Shown: positions 26,515 through 34,872, counted from the first letter of the stretch. The stretch: 42,038 nucleotides of DNA from Candidatus Dormiibacterota bacterium (GCA_955652675.1 CATPBP010000039.1:1-42038); one strand, 5' to 3'. The notes: generated by a model not told the origin, from the sequence alone. Program-made: numbers and translations.

Positions 26515-28680
26515 GTGACTGTTTCTGAGCTTCTCCGACTCGCCGAACACCTGGCCCCGGCTGACAGGGACCTGGTCCAGCGCGCGTACGAACGGGCCGA
26601 CCAGGCACACGGAGGGCAGCGCCGGGTCTCTGGTGAGGAGTACGTCGATCACCCCTTGAGGGTGGCGGCCGTCCTGGCCGACCTGCATCTGGATGCCACC
26701 ACCCTGGCGGCCGCGCTGCTGCACGACACCGTCGAAGACACGCAGCTGACCCTGGGCGAAGTGCAGGAGGAGTTCGGGACCGATGTGGCGCAGCTGGTCG
26801 AGGGCGTGACCAAGCTGAGCCGCATCTCGTTCCGTTCCGATCAGCAGCTTCACGCCGAGAACATCCGCAAGATGCTGCTCGCCATGGCGGACGACGTGCG
26901 CGTCGTCCTCATCAAACTGGCGGATCGCCTCCACAACATGCGCACGATCGACGCGCTGGCCGAACCCAAGCGCCGCCGGATAGCCCGCGAGACCCTCGAC
27001 ATCTACGCGCCCCTGGCGCACCGGCTCGGGATCGGGCAGATCAAGTGGGAGCTGGAGGACCTCGCCTTCCGCACGCTCAAGCCCGAGAACTACCACGACA
27101 TCGTGGCCCGGGTGAACCGGAAGCGCCGGGATCGTGAGCGGCTGGTCAACGACCTGGGCGAGGTGTTGGGGCGGGAGCTGGAGAAGATCGACATCCACGC
27201 CGAGATCTCCGGGCGCCCCAAGCACATCTACTCCATATGGCAGAAGATGACCCGCGACAACCGGGACTTCAGCCAGATCTACGACCTCCTCGCGATGCGG
27301 GTCCTGGTGGAGTCTGTGAAGGACTGTTACGGCGTCCTGGGCGTCGTGCACTCCCTCTGGAAGCCGCTGCCTGGGCGCTTCAAGGACTACGTGGCGATGC
27401 CGAAGTCAAACGGCTATCAGTCCCTCCACACCACCGTCCTGTCCCAGGGCGGTGAACCCTTAGAGATCCAGATCCGCACCGAGGACATGCATCAGGTCGC
27501 CGACTACGGCGTGGCCGCCCACTGGACGTACAAGGAGAGCGAGAGAGACCCGCATTTCGACCAGAAGCTGTCCTGGCTGCGCCTGCTCATGGAGTGGCAG
27601 AAGGAGGTCGTCGACGCGGAGTCCTTCGTCGACGCCGTCAAGATCGACATCTTCCAGGACGAGGTATTCGTCTTCTCCCCCAAGGGCGACGTCCTCAATC
27701 TGCCGGCGGGCTCGACGCCCATCGACTTCGCCTACCGCATCCACACAGAGGTCGGCCACCGCTGCGTGGGTTCCAAGGTAAACGGACGCATGGTGCCCCT
27801 CGACTACGAGCTCAAGAACGGGGAGATCGTGGAGATCCTGACGGCCAAGACGCCCCACGGTCCCAGCCGGGACTGGCTCAACTTCGTGAAGAGCGCATCT
27901 GCGAGAGAGCGCATCCGAAAGTGGTTCAAGAGCCAGCGGCGCGAGGAGAACGTGTCCAAGGGCCGCGACCTCCTGGAGAAGGAGCTTCACCGGATGCACC
28001 GGCTGACGATGGCTCAGCTGCCGGACGGGAAGCTGGACGAGATGGCGTCTCAGTACAAGTACCAGAGCGGCGAGGACTTCCTGGCCGCGATCGGTTACGG
28101 CGACGTCTCACCGCATTCCGTCGTGATGCGGATGGCGCTGACCCGGGGCGACGAGGGAGACGAGCTGCGCTCGATCCCGCTGATCCCGCAGACGCAGCCC
28201 ACGCCCCGGGTGCTGGTCCGGGGCGAGCGCGGCATCCTGACCCGGATGGCGACCTGCTGCCAGCCCGTCCCCGGCGACGCCATCACGGGTTTCACCACTC
28301 GGGGGCGCGGTGTCACCGTCCACCGCACCGACTGCATGAACGCCATCAACAGCCAGGACGCCGCCAGGCTGGTTCCGGTCGACTGGGACGTGGAGGCGTC
28401 ACACCTCTACCCGGTGACGATCAAGATCGAAGCCTGGGACCGCACCGGGCTCCTGCGCGACATCGCGACAGTGGTGGCGGAGCAGCGCATCAACATGTCG
28501 GCCGCCTCGGTGCACGTCTACGACGACAAGACGGCAGTGGTCTCGACCACTGTGGAGATCGACTCGCTGTCCCAGCTCTCGCGGCTCCTCGAGAAGCTGG
28601 AGCAGGTGCGAGACGTGCACACGGTGGCGCGCGAGGCCGCCCCCGTGCGCACGGTGCCCTCCGAAGATGGTCGCCAGTAG
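26515..28680 (+). CDS. rel: Bifunctional (p)ppGpp synthetase/hydrolase Rel
   Basis: Long RSH enzyme of 721 residues that makes and degrades the stringent-response alarmone. Domain order: HD hydrolase with LLHDTVEDT (His70-Asp71), synthetase with GRPKHIYSIWQKM and PKSNGYQSLHTTV, TGS (about 390-450, DEVFVFSPKGDVLNLPAGST), a helical/zinc-finger-like region with RMATCCQPVPGD, and a C-terminal ACT domain. RFKD at 288-291 is the RxKD motif of bifunctional Rel enzymes. The GTG at 26515 gives the normal N-terminus (MTVSELLRLAEHL); the frame stays open to a GTG at 26320, but that extension looks unlike protein. An MBL gene follows after 12 nt. Confidence 0.95.
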   Translation: MTVSELLRLAEHLAPADRDLVQRAYERADQAHGGQRRVSGEEYVDHPLRVAAVLADLHLDATTLAAALLHDTVEDTQLTLGEVQEEFGTDVAQLVEGVTKLSRISFRSDQQLHAENIRKMLLAMADDVRVVLIKLADRLHNMRTIDALAEPKRRRIARETLDIYAPLAHRLGIGQIKWELEDLAFRTLKPENYHDIVARVNRKRRDRERLVNDLGEVLGRELEKIDIHAEISGRPKHIYSIWQKMTRDNRDFSQIYDLLAMRVLVESVKDCYGVLGVVHSLWKPLPGRFKDYVAMPKSNGYQSLHTTVLSQGGEPLEIQIRTEDMHQVADYGVAAHWTYKESERDPHFDQKLSWLRLLMEWQKEVVDAESFVDAVKIDIFQDEVFVFSPKGDVLNLPAGSTPIDFAYRIHTEVGHRCVGSKVNGRMVPLDYELKNGEIVEILTAKTPHGPSRDWLNFVKSASARERIRKWFKSQRREENVSKGRDLLEKELHRMHRLTMAQLPDGKLDEMASQYKYQSGEDFLAAIGYGDVSPHSVVMRMALTRGDEGDELRSIPLIPQTQPTPRVLVRGERGILTRMATCCQPVPGDAITGFTTRGRGVTVHRTDCMNAINSQDAARLVPVDWDVEASHLYPVTIKIEAWDRTGLLRDIATVVAEQRINMSAASVHVYDDKTAVVSTTVEIDSLSQLSRLLEKLEQVRDVHTVAREAAPVRTVPSEDGRQ

Positions 28681-28692
28681 GCCTTCCGCCCC

Positions 28693-29331
28693 GTGACGCT
28701 GGCTCCCGGACTCCACGTCGAGGCGACGGCCGACCGCCAGTTCGCGACCAACTCCTACCTGGTCGAGGACGAGGCCAGCCACGACGCCGTGGTCATCGAC
28801 GCCAACCTGGAGCCCGAGCAGATGATCGAGCTGGTCCGCAAGCGCGGCTCAAACGTCAAGGCGATATTGCTCACCCACACCGACGTCGACCACGTGGCGG
28901 GTCTGAACCGCCTGAGGCAGGAGTTCGGCGACGTGCCGATCGCAGTGCACGACGCGGAGCGCGAGGTCGTCACTGCCGGAGCACCGCTTCGGCGCGAGTT
29001 CAAGGCGGGCGCCCTGCCTGCCTTCGAGAAGGTGGACCCGCTCAGGCCCGGCGAGCCGTACCGGGCCGGCAGCCTCGAGTTCGAGGTGCTGCACACCCCC
29101 GGCCACAGCCCGGGCGGCGTCACCCTCAAGATCGGCAACGCCCTCTTCACCGGGGATGCGCTCTTCGCCGGCTCCATCGGCCGCTCCGACTTCGCCAACA
29201 GCGACGGCCGCGCGCTGCTCGAGGGAATCCGGACCCAGCTCCTGACTCAACCGGACGACCATCTGGTGCTGAGCGGCCACGGCCCCATCACCACCATCGG
29301 CCAGGAACGCCACTCCAACCCCTTTCTATAA
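28693..29331 (+). CDS. Metallo-beta-lactamase-fold hydrolase (glyoxalase II-like, YcbL type)
   Basis: A 212-residue MBL hydrolase of the small glyoxalase II-like group. Motifs: LLTHTDVDHVAGL, LHTPGHSPGGV, LFTGDALFAGSIGRSDF and the closing LSGHGPITTIG. The metal motif is HxDxDH, with Asp in place of the second His of HxHxDH. The length and the GSIGRSDF/GHGP pattern fit YcbL-type enzymes, which commonly stand near rel and hisS. The substrate is not evident. The GTG start is 12 nt after rel, so co-transcription is likely. A hairpin follows the stop. Confidence 0.85.
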   Translation: MTLAPGLHVEATADRQFATNSYLVEDEASHDAVVIDANLEPEQMIELVRKRGSNVKAILLTHTDVDHVAGLNRLRQEFGDVPIAVHDAEREVVTAGAPLRREFKAGALPAFEKVDPLRPGEPYRAGSLEFEVLHTPGHSPGGVTLKIGNALFTGDALFAGSIGRSDFANSDGRALLEGIRTQLLTQPDDHLVLSGHGPITTIGQERHSNPFL

Positions 29332-29362
29332 GCTCCCTCCTCCGCTTGCGGGGGAGGGAAGC
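29331..29362. repeat. CTCCCTCC/GGAGGGAAG hairpin after the MBL gene (dispersed family, copy 3)
   Basis: GCTCCCTCCTCCGC and GCGGGGGAGGGAAGC form a long GC-rich stem with a small loop, directly at the MBL stop. It may end the rel-MBL transcript. The TTGCGG centre is shared with copy 1 at 5704-5727. Confidence 0.5.
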
Positions 29363-29384
29363 CGTGTGCCCTGACGCCCATCCT

Positions 29385-29390
29385 TAATAT
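29385..29390 (+). promoter_or_regulatory. Probable -10 element of leaderless hisS-aspS operon
   Basis: TAATAT lies 6 nt before the GTG at 29397. It is the closest match to the -10 consensus among the leaderless-type starts here, and it favours GTG 29397 over the in-frame TTG 29391. Confidence 0.5.
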
Positions 29391-29396
29391 TTGTCC

Positions 29397-30683
29397 GTGA
29401 GCACCAGCCAGGCGATCAAGGCCGCCCGCGGGCTTCGCGACATCCTGCCGTCGGAGCGGGCCGCCTGGCGGCTGGTGGAGCAGGCCGCTCATGGCGTCGC
29501 GCGCCGTTTCGGCTACCAGGAGATCGAGGTTCCCATGATCGAGCCGATCGAGCTGATCGAGCGCGGCGTCGGCGCCGACACCGACGTGGGAAGCAAGGAG
29601 ATCTACCGCGTCATCACCCAGGACGACGCCAAACCCCGGCTGGCCCTGCGCCCGGAGGCCACCGCGAGCGTGGTCAGAGCCTACTTCGAGGGCGGCCTCA
29701 ACCAGGCGCCCCAGCCCGTGCGCCTCTACCTGCTGGGACCGATGTTCCGGCACGATCGGCCCCAGGCGGGGCGCTACCGGCAGTTCTATCAGTTCGACTT
29801 CGAGGTGATCGGGGACGGCTCCGCCGCCTGGGACGCCGAGGTGATCGAGCTGGCAGGCAGCTGGCTGGCGGCGATCGGGATCGCGCAGGTAAGCCTGGAG
29901 CTCAACAGCATCGGTGACGCCAACTGCCGGCCGGCCTACCTGGAGAGGCTCAAGGCTTACTACCGGCCGCTCAAGGACCAGCTGCACCCCGACTGCCAGC
30001 GGCGGCTGGAAACCAACCCGCTGCGGCTGCTGGACTGCAAGGAGCCCCAGTGCGCGCCCTTCAAGGCCGCCGCACCCAAGATCACCGACCACCTCTGCGA
30101 GCCCTGCGCCGCCGCCTTCGCGGAGGTCCGCCGTCTTCTCGACGCCGGCGGCATCGAATATCGCCTCAACCCATACCTGGTTCGAGGTCTCGACTACTAC
30201 ACCCGGACGGTCTTCGAGTTTCACCACACGGCCCTGGGTGGGGCCCAGAACTCCCTGGGAGGAGGTGGACGGTACGACGGCCTCGCCACCGCCATCGGGT
30301 ACCCGGACACCCCGGCCGTGGGTTTCGCCGGAGGGATCGATCGAGCGGTGTTGATGCTGGCTCAGGAGGGCCAGGAGGTTGTGCCAGAGCCGCCGGCCGA
30401 GCTGCTCGTGGTCCCCGGCGGCGGTGAGCTCACGGTGGCGGCCGCCGAGGTGGCCCGTATCGCCCGGGTCGCGGTCTCCACTGCCGCGGACTACTCGGCC
30501 CGCAGCCTGCGGGCCAAGATGCGGTCGGCCGGGAAGGCGGGCTACCGCTGGGTGGCCATCCTCGACGAGGCGGAGGCGGCGCGCCGGGTTGTGCAGCTCC
30601 GTGACATGGTGAGCGGGGAGCAGCGGGAGGTGGGCTGGGACGAGCTGCCGGACCGCCTGCTGGCCGGGGGAAACGGCCTGTGA
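29397..30683 (+). CDS. hisS: Histidyl-tRNA synthetase
   Basis: Class II synthetase of 428 residues. The motifs are RGLRDILP at the start, ALRPEATASVVRAY (motif 2 approach), LGPMFRHDRPQAGRYRQFYQ, NSIGD, the histidine-specific VRGLDYYTRTVFEF and GGGGRYDGLA. The final part is the anticodon-binding HGTP domain (SARSLRAKMRSAGKAGYRWV). The start at GTG 29397 follows TAATAT by 6 nt. The stop overlaps the aspS start (GTGA), so the two synthetases are translationally coupled. Confidence 0.96.
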   Translation: MSTSQAIKAARGLRDILPSERAAWRLVEQAAHGVARRFGYQEIEVPMIEPIELIERGVGADTDVGSKEIYRVITQDDAKPRLALRPEATASVVRAYFEGGLNQAPQPVRLYLLGPMFRHDRPQAGRYRQFYQFDFEVIGDGSAAWDAEVIELAGSWLAAIGIAQVSLELNSIGDANCRPAYLERLKAYYRPLKDQLHPDCQRRLETNPLRLLDCKEPQCAPFKAAAPKITDHLCEPCAAAFAEVRRLLDAGGIEYRLNPYLVRGLDYYTRTVFEFHHTALGGAQNSLGGGGRYDGLATAIGYPDTPAVGFAGGIDRAVLMLAQEGQEVVPEPPAELLVVPGGGELTVAAAEVARIARVAVSTAADYSARSLRAKMRSAGKAGYRWVAILDEAEAARRVVQLRDMVSGEQREVGWDELPDRLLAGGNGL

Positions 30684-32437
30684 GCGGTTTCGACGCCCCA
30701 CACTGCGGTTCCCTGCGAGCGGATGACGCCGCCCGTGAGGTCGACCTCTACGGCTGGGTCGCTCGGCGGCGTGACCACGGTGGGCTCATCTTCATCGACC
30801 TTCGCGACCGCTGGGGCCCGGTCCAGGTCGTCTTCAACCCGGCAGAGGCGCCCGAGGCTCACGCTGCCGCGTCCGAGCTCCGCGCCGAGTACGTGGTGCA
30901 CGTGCGTGGCTGCGTGCAGCGGCGGCCGGCCGGCTCGGAGAACCCGGCCCTCGGCACCGGCGAGGTGGAGGTCATGGCCGGGGCCCTGGAGGTGCTGAGC
31001 CCCTCTCGCACGCCGCCCATCCCGGTCGACGACGAGCGCGAGGCCGAAGAGACCGCCCGTCTCAAGTACCGCTACCTGGACCTGCGCCGGCCGCGGATGC
31101 AGCGGATCCTCGAGATCCGGCACCGGGTGAACAAGATCACCCACACCTACTTCGACGAGAACGAGTTCATCGAGGTCGAGACGCCGATCCTGACCAAGAG
31201 CACCCCCGAGGGCGCGCGGGACTTCCTGGTCCCCTCGCGGCTGCACCAGGGGAAGTTCTACGCGCTTCCCCAGTCGCCGCAGCAGCTCAAGCAGCTGCTC
31301 ATGGTGGCCGGCATCGGGCGCTATTACCAGATCGCTCGCTGCCTGCGGGACGAGGATCTCCGCGCGGATCGAGCCGCCGAGTTCACGCAGCTCGACGTCG
31401 AGATGTCCTTCTGCGAAGAGGAAGACGTGTTCCGGCTCCTCGAGGGCTGGCTGTCACGCCTCTGGGCGGAGATCCTGGGCGTCGAGATCCCGATTCCCTG
31501 GCCCCGGCTGACCATGAAGGAAGCCCTGCTCCGCTACGGCACCGACAAGCCGGACCTGCGCTTCGAGCTGGAGATCGCGGACCTGGGCGAGGCCCTGGCC
31601 GGCACTCAGGCCCAGGTCTTCAGGGCCGCGCTGGACTCGGGTGGCGTGGTTCGCGGCCTGGCCGTTCCCGGCGGTCGGGACATGAAGCGGCGCGAGCTCG
31701 ACGAGCTGGTCATCATGGCCCGCGGCGCCGGCGGCAAGGGCCTGGCCTGGCTGCCTGGAGGGCCGTTGGACAAGTTCCTGAGCGAGGGTGAGGTGGAGGC
31801 GATCCGACGGGCCACAGGGGCGGGGCCGGACGACCTGGTCCTGGTCGCCGCCGACCGCCGCCGAAGGGCGGAGAAGGTGATGGGTCTGGTGCGCTCGGAG
31901 ATCGGGCGCCGGCGAGGCCTCGTGCGCGAGGGGGAATGGCGGTTCCTGTGGATCTACCCCATGCAGCTGTTCGAGGAGGACGACGACGGCAACCTCACCT
32001 ACGGGCACCACCCATTCACCCGGCCCATTGAGGATGACCTGCCGCTCATAGACGAGCGTCCCTACGACGTCCGCGCGCACGCCTACGACATCGTGTGCAA
32101 CGGCTACGAGCTGGCCAGCGGCAGCCTCCGCATCTACGACCGGGACCTCCAGGAGCGGGTGTTCGAGATCCTGGGCCTGGATCGAGAGACCATCCTGGCT
32201 CGGTTCGGCCATCTCCTGGAAGCCTTCGAGTACGGCGTGCCTCCGCACGGCGGCATCGCGCCCGGCCTCGACCGGATCGTCATGCTGCTGGCCGGCACCG
32301 ACAACATTCGCGACGTGATCGCCTTCCCCAAGACACAGTCCATGGTCGACCTGATGATGGATGCCCCCAGCCCGGTGGATCCGGGCCAGCTGGAGGAGCT
32401 CGGCATTCAGCTGAAGCCGCAGCGGAATAAGAGCTGA
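30680..32437 (+). CDS. aspS: Aspartyl-tRNA synthetase, possibly non-discriminating
   Basis: Class II bacterial-type AspRS of 585 residues with N-terminal OB fold, catalytic core and GAD insertion. Signatures: YRYLDLRRPRMQ, FYALPQSPQQLKQLLMVAG, IARCLRDEDLRADRAAEFTQ, LDVEMSFCEEED, and GIAPGLDRIVMLLAGTDNIR near the end. The anticodon domain reads RRRDHGG where E. coli has RRRDLG. In studied enzymes His here goes with non-discriminating AspRS, which also charges tRNA-Asn for GatCAB. That is an inference; gatCAB is outside the window. GTG start overlaps hisS. Confidence 0.95.
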   Translation: MSGFDAPHCGSLRADDAAREVDLYGWVARRRDHGGLIFIDLRDRWGPVQVVFNPAEAPEAHAAASELRAEYVVHVRGCVQRRPAGSENPALGTGEVEVMAGALEVLSPSRTPPIPVDDEREAEETARLKYRYLDLRRPRMQRILEIRHRVNKITHTYFDENEFIEVETPILTKSTPEGARDFLVPSRLHQGKFYALPQSPQQLKQLLMVAGIGRYYQIARCLRDEDLRADRAAEFTQLDVEMSFCEEEDVFRLLEGWLSRLWAEILGVEIPIPWPRLTMKEALLRYGTDKPDLRFELEIADLGEALAGTQAQVFRAALDSGGVVRGLAVPGGRDMKRRELDELVIMARGAGGKGLAWLPGGPLDKFLSEGEVEAIRRATGAGPDDLVLVAADRRRRAEKVMGLVRSEIGRRRGLVREGEWRFLWIYPMQLFEEDDDGNLTYGHHPFTRPIEDDLPLIDERPYDVRAHAYDIVCNGYELASGSLRIYDRDLQERVFEILGLDRETILARFGHLLEAFEYGVPPHGGIAPGLDRIVMLLAGTDNIRDVIAFPKTQSMVDLMMDAPSPVDPGQLEELGIQLKPQRNKS

Positions 32438-32592
32438 GGCGGTACCGGTACTATGTATTTGCTTCGCCAGGGACGAGGGTCACTGTGCGCGTTGCCCAAC
32501 AGCTTCGACTACGGGACCCCGGAGTCTCGAGCGCGGCCCAAACGCCCGCTTCTGTCGGGACTTGGAATGCGCCGGGCAGGGGACCCACCTGA
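32438..32592 (+). promoter_or_regulatory. 155-nt gap after aspS with palindrome and possible -10
   Basis: GTACCGGTAC (32442-32451) is a perfect 10-bp palindrome directly after aspS and overlaps TACTAT (32449-32454), a possible -10. If used, transcripts would carry a leader of about 130 nt before the small membrane gene. I see no gene and no recognised riboswitch in it. Confidence 0.3.
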
Positions 32593-32910
32593 GTGATATC
32601 AGGACATCCCACGTCCCTCGTTCCGGCGGGGCTCTCATCCCCGGTTCTTGGCTGGCTGCAGCCGGGCCTGGTCGTGGCGGCGCTGCTGATCCTCATCCTC
32701 TCCCAGGTGCTCTACGCGCTCTGGCCCTACCGCCGGCGGAGCTACCTGGCGGCGCTCCTGATGACCGCGCTGGGCGTTCTGCTCGGGCAGGCCTGGGACG
32801 TCTTCGGGCTTCCGGCTCTCAGATTGGGGCAGGCCAACCTGCTGCCTGCCGTGCTTTTCGCGATCGCGCTCCAACCGTTGGCCGATCGGCTGCCCATAAG
32901 ATTCCCTTGA
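32593..32910 (+). CDS. Small membrane protein of unknown function
   Basis: A 105-residue hydrophobic protein that I do not recognise. Three membrane segments are likely: about residues 24-44 (PGLVVAALLILILSQVLYAL), 51-66 (YLAALLMTALGVLLGQ) and 82-98 (NLLPAVLFAIALQPLAD). A short basic loop (YRRRS) after segment 1 would face the cytoplasm. The start is a GTG at 32593 with no obvious Shine-Dalgarno. It precedes the DUF948/YtxH/anti-sigma/sigma genes, so an envelope or stress link is possible but unproven. TTGACA of a possible next promoter overlaps its stop. Confidence 0.65.
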   Translation: MISGHPTSLVPAGLSSPVLGWLQPGLVVAALLILILSQVLYALWPYRRRSYLAALLMTALGVLLGQAWDVFGLPALRLGQANLLPAVLFAIALQPLADRLPIRFP

Positions 32911-32912
32911 CA
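32907..32912 (+). promoter_or_regulatory. Consensus -35-like TTGACA at the end of the membrane gene
   Basis: TTGACA matches the -35 consensus, but no good -10 lies 16-18 nt downstream; TATGTA at 32937 is too far. The role is doubtful. Confidence 0.2.
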
Positions 32913-32943
32913 GTTTCGTGACACGCTCAATGAGGGTATGTAG

Positions 32944-33336
32944 ATGCTGAACGTCCTCTGGGCCGTGCTTGGCTTGTGCGCGTTGCTGGTGACCGTGGCG
33001 CTCTGCCTGGCACTGCTTCGAGTGCACCGGACCCTGGCCGTGTTGGAGGAAACCCTGCAGACGGCAGACGAAGCGATGCGAGAGTTGGTACCTGAAGTCA
33101 GAGGAAGCCTGGGAAACGTCAACGACATCACGGCCGCGCTCAACGTCATCTTGCGTTCGGCCGGAACGGGCGCTTCCCGGCTGACCGACGGCCTGGGGGA
33201 GCGGGCCTCGAGCTCCGCTCGGGGTGCCTCCGCCACCGTTTACGGAATCCAGGTGGCCGCGCGCAGCCTGTGGCGCTCATACGCTGGGATGCCCCAGGAC
33301 GACAGAGAAAGAGGAGGTCGACTGGATGGCGGATGA
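32944..33336 (+). CDS. DUF948-like membrane-anchored protein
   Basis: A 130-residue protein with one N-terminal membrane helix (about residues 4-25, VLWAVLGLCALLVTVALCLA). A helical stretch follows (LRVHRTLAVLEETLQTADEA) of the kind seen in DUF948/YtxG general-stress proteins, which often stand beside YtxH. The C-terminal part is Ser/Ala-rich. The ATG has GAGGG about 8 nt upstream. The last 11 nt overlap the start of the YtxH-like gene, so the two are co-translated. The molecular role is unknown. Confidence 0.65.
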   Translation: MLNVLWAVLGLCALLVTVALCLALLRVHRTLAVLEETLQTADEAMRELVPEVRGSLGNVNDITAALNVILRSAGTGASRLTDGLGERASSSARGASATVYGIQVAARSLWRSYAGMPQDDRERGGRLDGG

Positions 33337-33592
33337 CGAAGAGATCAGCGGCGGTTTCGGCTTGGGACTTCTGATAGGCGTGGCCCTGGGGATGGCCGCC
33401 GGCGCCTATCTTGCCTCGGGACCAGGACGCGGCCAGGTCGACAACCTTCGGGCTCGCACCATCGAGCTCAGCGGCACCGCCCGCCGAGCGGCAAGCGACC
33501 CCGACAGCGCCATGCGCCGCGCCATCCAGGACGGCATCAACGCCGCTCGGCGGCGCCGCGAGGAGCTGGAATCCTCCACCAGCCAGCCATGA
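33326..33592 (+). CDS. YtxH-like small glycine-zipper membrane protein
   Basis: An 88-residue protein with one Gly/Ala-rich membrane segment near the N-terminus (FGLGLLIGVALGMAAGAYLA), then a charged helical tail with many Arg residues. This matches YtxH/gas-vesicle-protein-like stress proteins, SigB-dependent in Bacillus. GAGGAGG at 33311-33317 is a clear ribosome-binding site 8 nt before the ATG at 33326. The gene overlaps the DUF948-like gene and is followed after 7 nt by the anti-sigma gene, which places it in the stress-sigma cluster. Confidence 0.7.
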   Translation: MADDEEISGGFGLGLLIGVALGMAAGAYLASGPGRGQVDNLRARTIELSGTARRAASDPDSAMRRAIQDGINAARRRREELESSTSQP

Positions 33593-33599
33593 ATCGCCA

Positions 33600-34070
33600 A
33601 TGACAGAGACCGAATTGACGCCTGACGCTTCCACGGCGCAGCTTGCGGAGCTGAAGGTCCCGGCCAGGGGCGAGTTCGTCGGGCTGGCCAAGCGCGTCGC
33701 CGCATCGCTCGGCGTCATGCTGGGATTCAGCCTGGAGAAGATCGACGAGCTCGGCATAGCCGTCGCCCAGGCCTGCGGCAGCACGATCGAGGCTGCCGAA
33801 GAGATGTGGGGAGAGGCGGCAACCTTGAAGCTCACGTACTCCTCGACGGAGGGCGGCATCGCGGTGGATGTGGAGGCCATCGCGCCGCGCTCGCAAGAAG
33901 CGCTGACGGTGCCGGCACGGGCCCGCTCAGTCCAGCGAAGGCGGGAGGACGAGGTCCAGCAGGCCCTTGCTCGAGAGATGATCCGCCTCTTCGTGGACGA
34001 TTTCCGCCATCAGGTCGACAGCGGGCGGCGTCAGATCCGGTACCGGATGGTGAAGTACCTGATCAGTTGA
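33600..34070 (+). CDS. RsbW/SpoIIAB-like anti-sigma factor with degenerate ATP site
   Basis: A 156-residue protein with the outline of a GHKL anti-sigma kinase. An early strand-helix (LKVPARGEFVGLAKRVAASL) and the N-box helix (KIDELGIAVAQACGSTIEAA) are followed by a C-terminal RMVKYL. In active RsbW the N-box reads E-A-C-x-N; here it is Q-A-C-G-S, so the catalytic Glu and Mg-binding Asn are missing. No DxGxG or GxGL box is seen in the middle. It likely binds the sigma factor but may not phosphorylate an antagonist. Its stop overlaps the TTG of the sigma gene. Confidence 0.78.
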   Translation: MTETELTPDASTAQLAELKVPARGEFVGLAKRVAASLGVMLGFSLEKIDELGIAVAQACGSTIEAAEEMWGEAATLKLTYSSTEGGIAVDVEAIAPRSQEALTVPARARSVQRRREDEVQQALAREMIRLFVDDFRHQVDSGRRQIRYRMVKYLIS

Positions 34071-34846
34071 GCTCCGCCGCTTCGCAGCAGCGAGAGGAGC
34101 TCCGCAAGCTCCACCAGCAGTACCAGGAGACCAGCGACCCCGAAAAACGCGAACGCATCCGTGAGCAGCTGGTCGCGGGCTATGAAGGGCTGGTGCACTT
34201 CCTGGCGCGGCGTTTCCAGAACCGCGGGGAGCCGATCGAGGACGTCGTGCAGGTGGGCTACCTGGGCCTGATCAAGGCCATCGACCGTTTTGATCCCAAG
34301 CTCGGCAACGAGTTCACCACCTTTGCCACCCCCACCATCCTGGGCGAGATCAAGCGCTACTTCCGGGACAAGGGTTGGGCGATCCGGTTCCCGCGCCGCC
34401 TGCAGGAGCTCTACCAGCAGGTGGTCAGGGTCAACGAGGAGATGAAGAACCAGCTCGGCCGGGAGCCGTCGGTGGGCGAGGTGGCCGCCAGGTTGGGGGT
34501 CGAGGCCGATGACGTCCTGGAGGCGATGGAGATGTCCACGGCCTTCACCCCCATGTCCATCGACGCTTCCACAGGCGGGGATGCCGAGGAGGGCGGCCGC
34601 CAGCTTTCCGAGGCGGTGGGCGGGGAGGACCCCAACCTCGACCGGGTCGAGATGCGGCAGATCCTGGAGCGGGCCATGCAGCACCTGAACGAACGCGAAC
34701 GGCGAATCATGATCATGCGCTTCTTCGACGAGATGTCCCAGTCGGAGGTCGCCAAGCGTCTCGGCATCAGCCAGATGCACGTATCTCGCCTCCAGCGGGC
34801 TGCCCTCGAACACCTCCGCGAACAGATCCCCTCCGAACCCGCATGA
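34067..34846 (+). CDS. SigB/SigF-family RNA polymerase sigma factor
   Basis: A 259-residue group 3 sigma factor. Region 2: GLVHFLARRFQNRGEPIEDV, VQVGYLGLIKAIDRFDPKLG and EFTTFATPTILGEIKRYFRD. Region 3: RFPRRLQELYQQVVRVNEEM. Region 4: LNERERRIMIMRFFDEMSQS followed by EVAKRLGISQMHVSRLQRAA. These match stress sigma factors of the SigB/SigF type. The TTG start overlaps the anti-sigma stop, the usual translational coupling of such pairs. No anti-anti-sigma (RsbV/SpoIIAA) gene is in the window. Confidence 0.93.
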   Translation: MSSAASQQREELRKLHQQYQETSDPEKRERIREQLVAGYEGLVHFLARRFQNRGEPIEDVVQVGYLGLIKAIDRFDPKLGNEFTTFATPTILGEIKRYFRDKGWAIRFPRRLQELYQQVVRVNEEMKNQLGREPSVGEVAARLGVEADDVLEAMEMSTAFTPMSIDASTGGDAEEGGRQLSEAVGGEDPNLDRVEMRQILERAMQHLNERERRIMIMRFFDEMSQSEVAKRLGISQMHVSRLQRAALEHLREQIPSEPA

Positions 34847-34851
34847 ATACC

Positions 34852-34872
34852 CCCTCCCCGCAGAGGGGAGGG
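34852..34872. repeat. CCCTCCCC-GCAGA-GGGGAGGG hairpin after the sigma gene (dispersed family, copy 4)
   Basis: A perfect 8-bp stem with a 5-nt loop, six bases after the sigma factor stop. It is the strongest member of the CCCTCC/GGAGGG family and may terminate the sigma operon. Confidence 0.55.

Noticed and set aside
26193-26528. A 111-codon plus-strand frame within the rel leader
   Set aside because: Its composition is unlike the neighbouring proteins, it has no recognisable motif and it ends inside rel. The region looks like structured non-coding DNA.
26149-27351. A 400-codon minus-strand frame across the rel leader and rel N-terminus
   Set aside because: It is a shadow of rel with no family resemblance; it enters the leader only by chance.
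32560-32600. Resemblance of GGGCAGGGGACCCACC to part of a ydaO (c-di-AMP) riboswitch
   Set aside because: The other conserved blocks of that riboswitch are missing, and the downstream gene is not a typical target.
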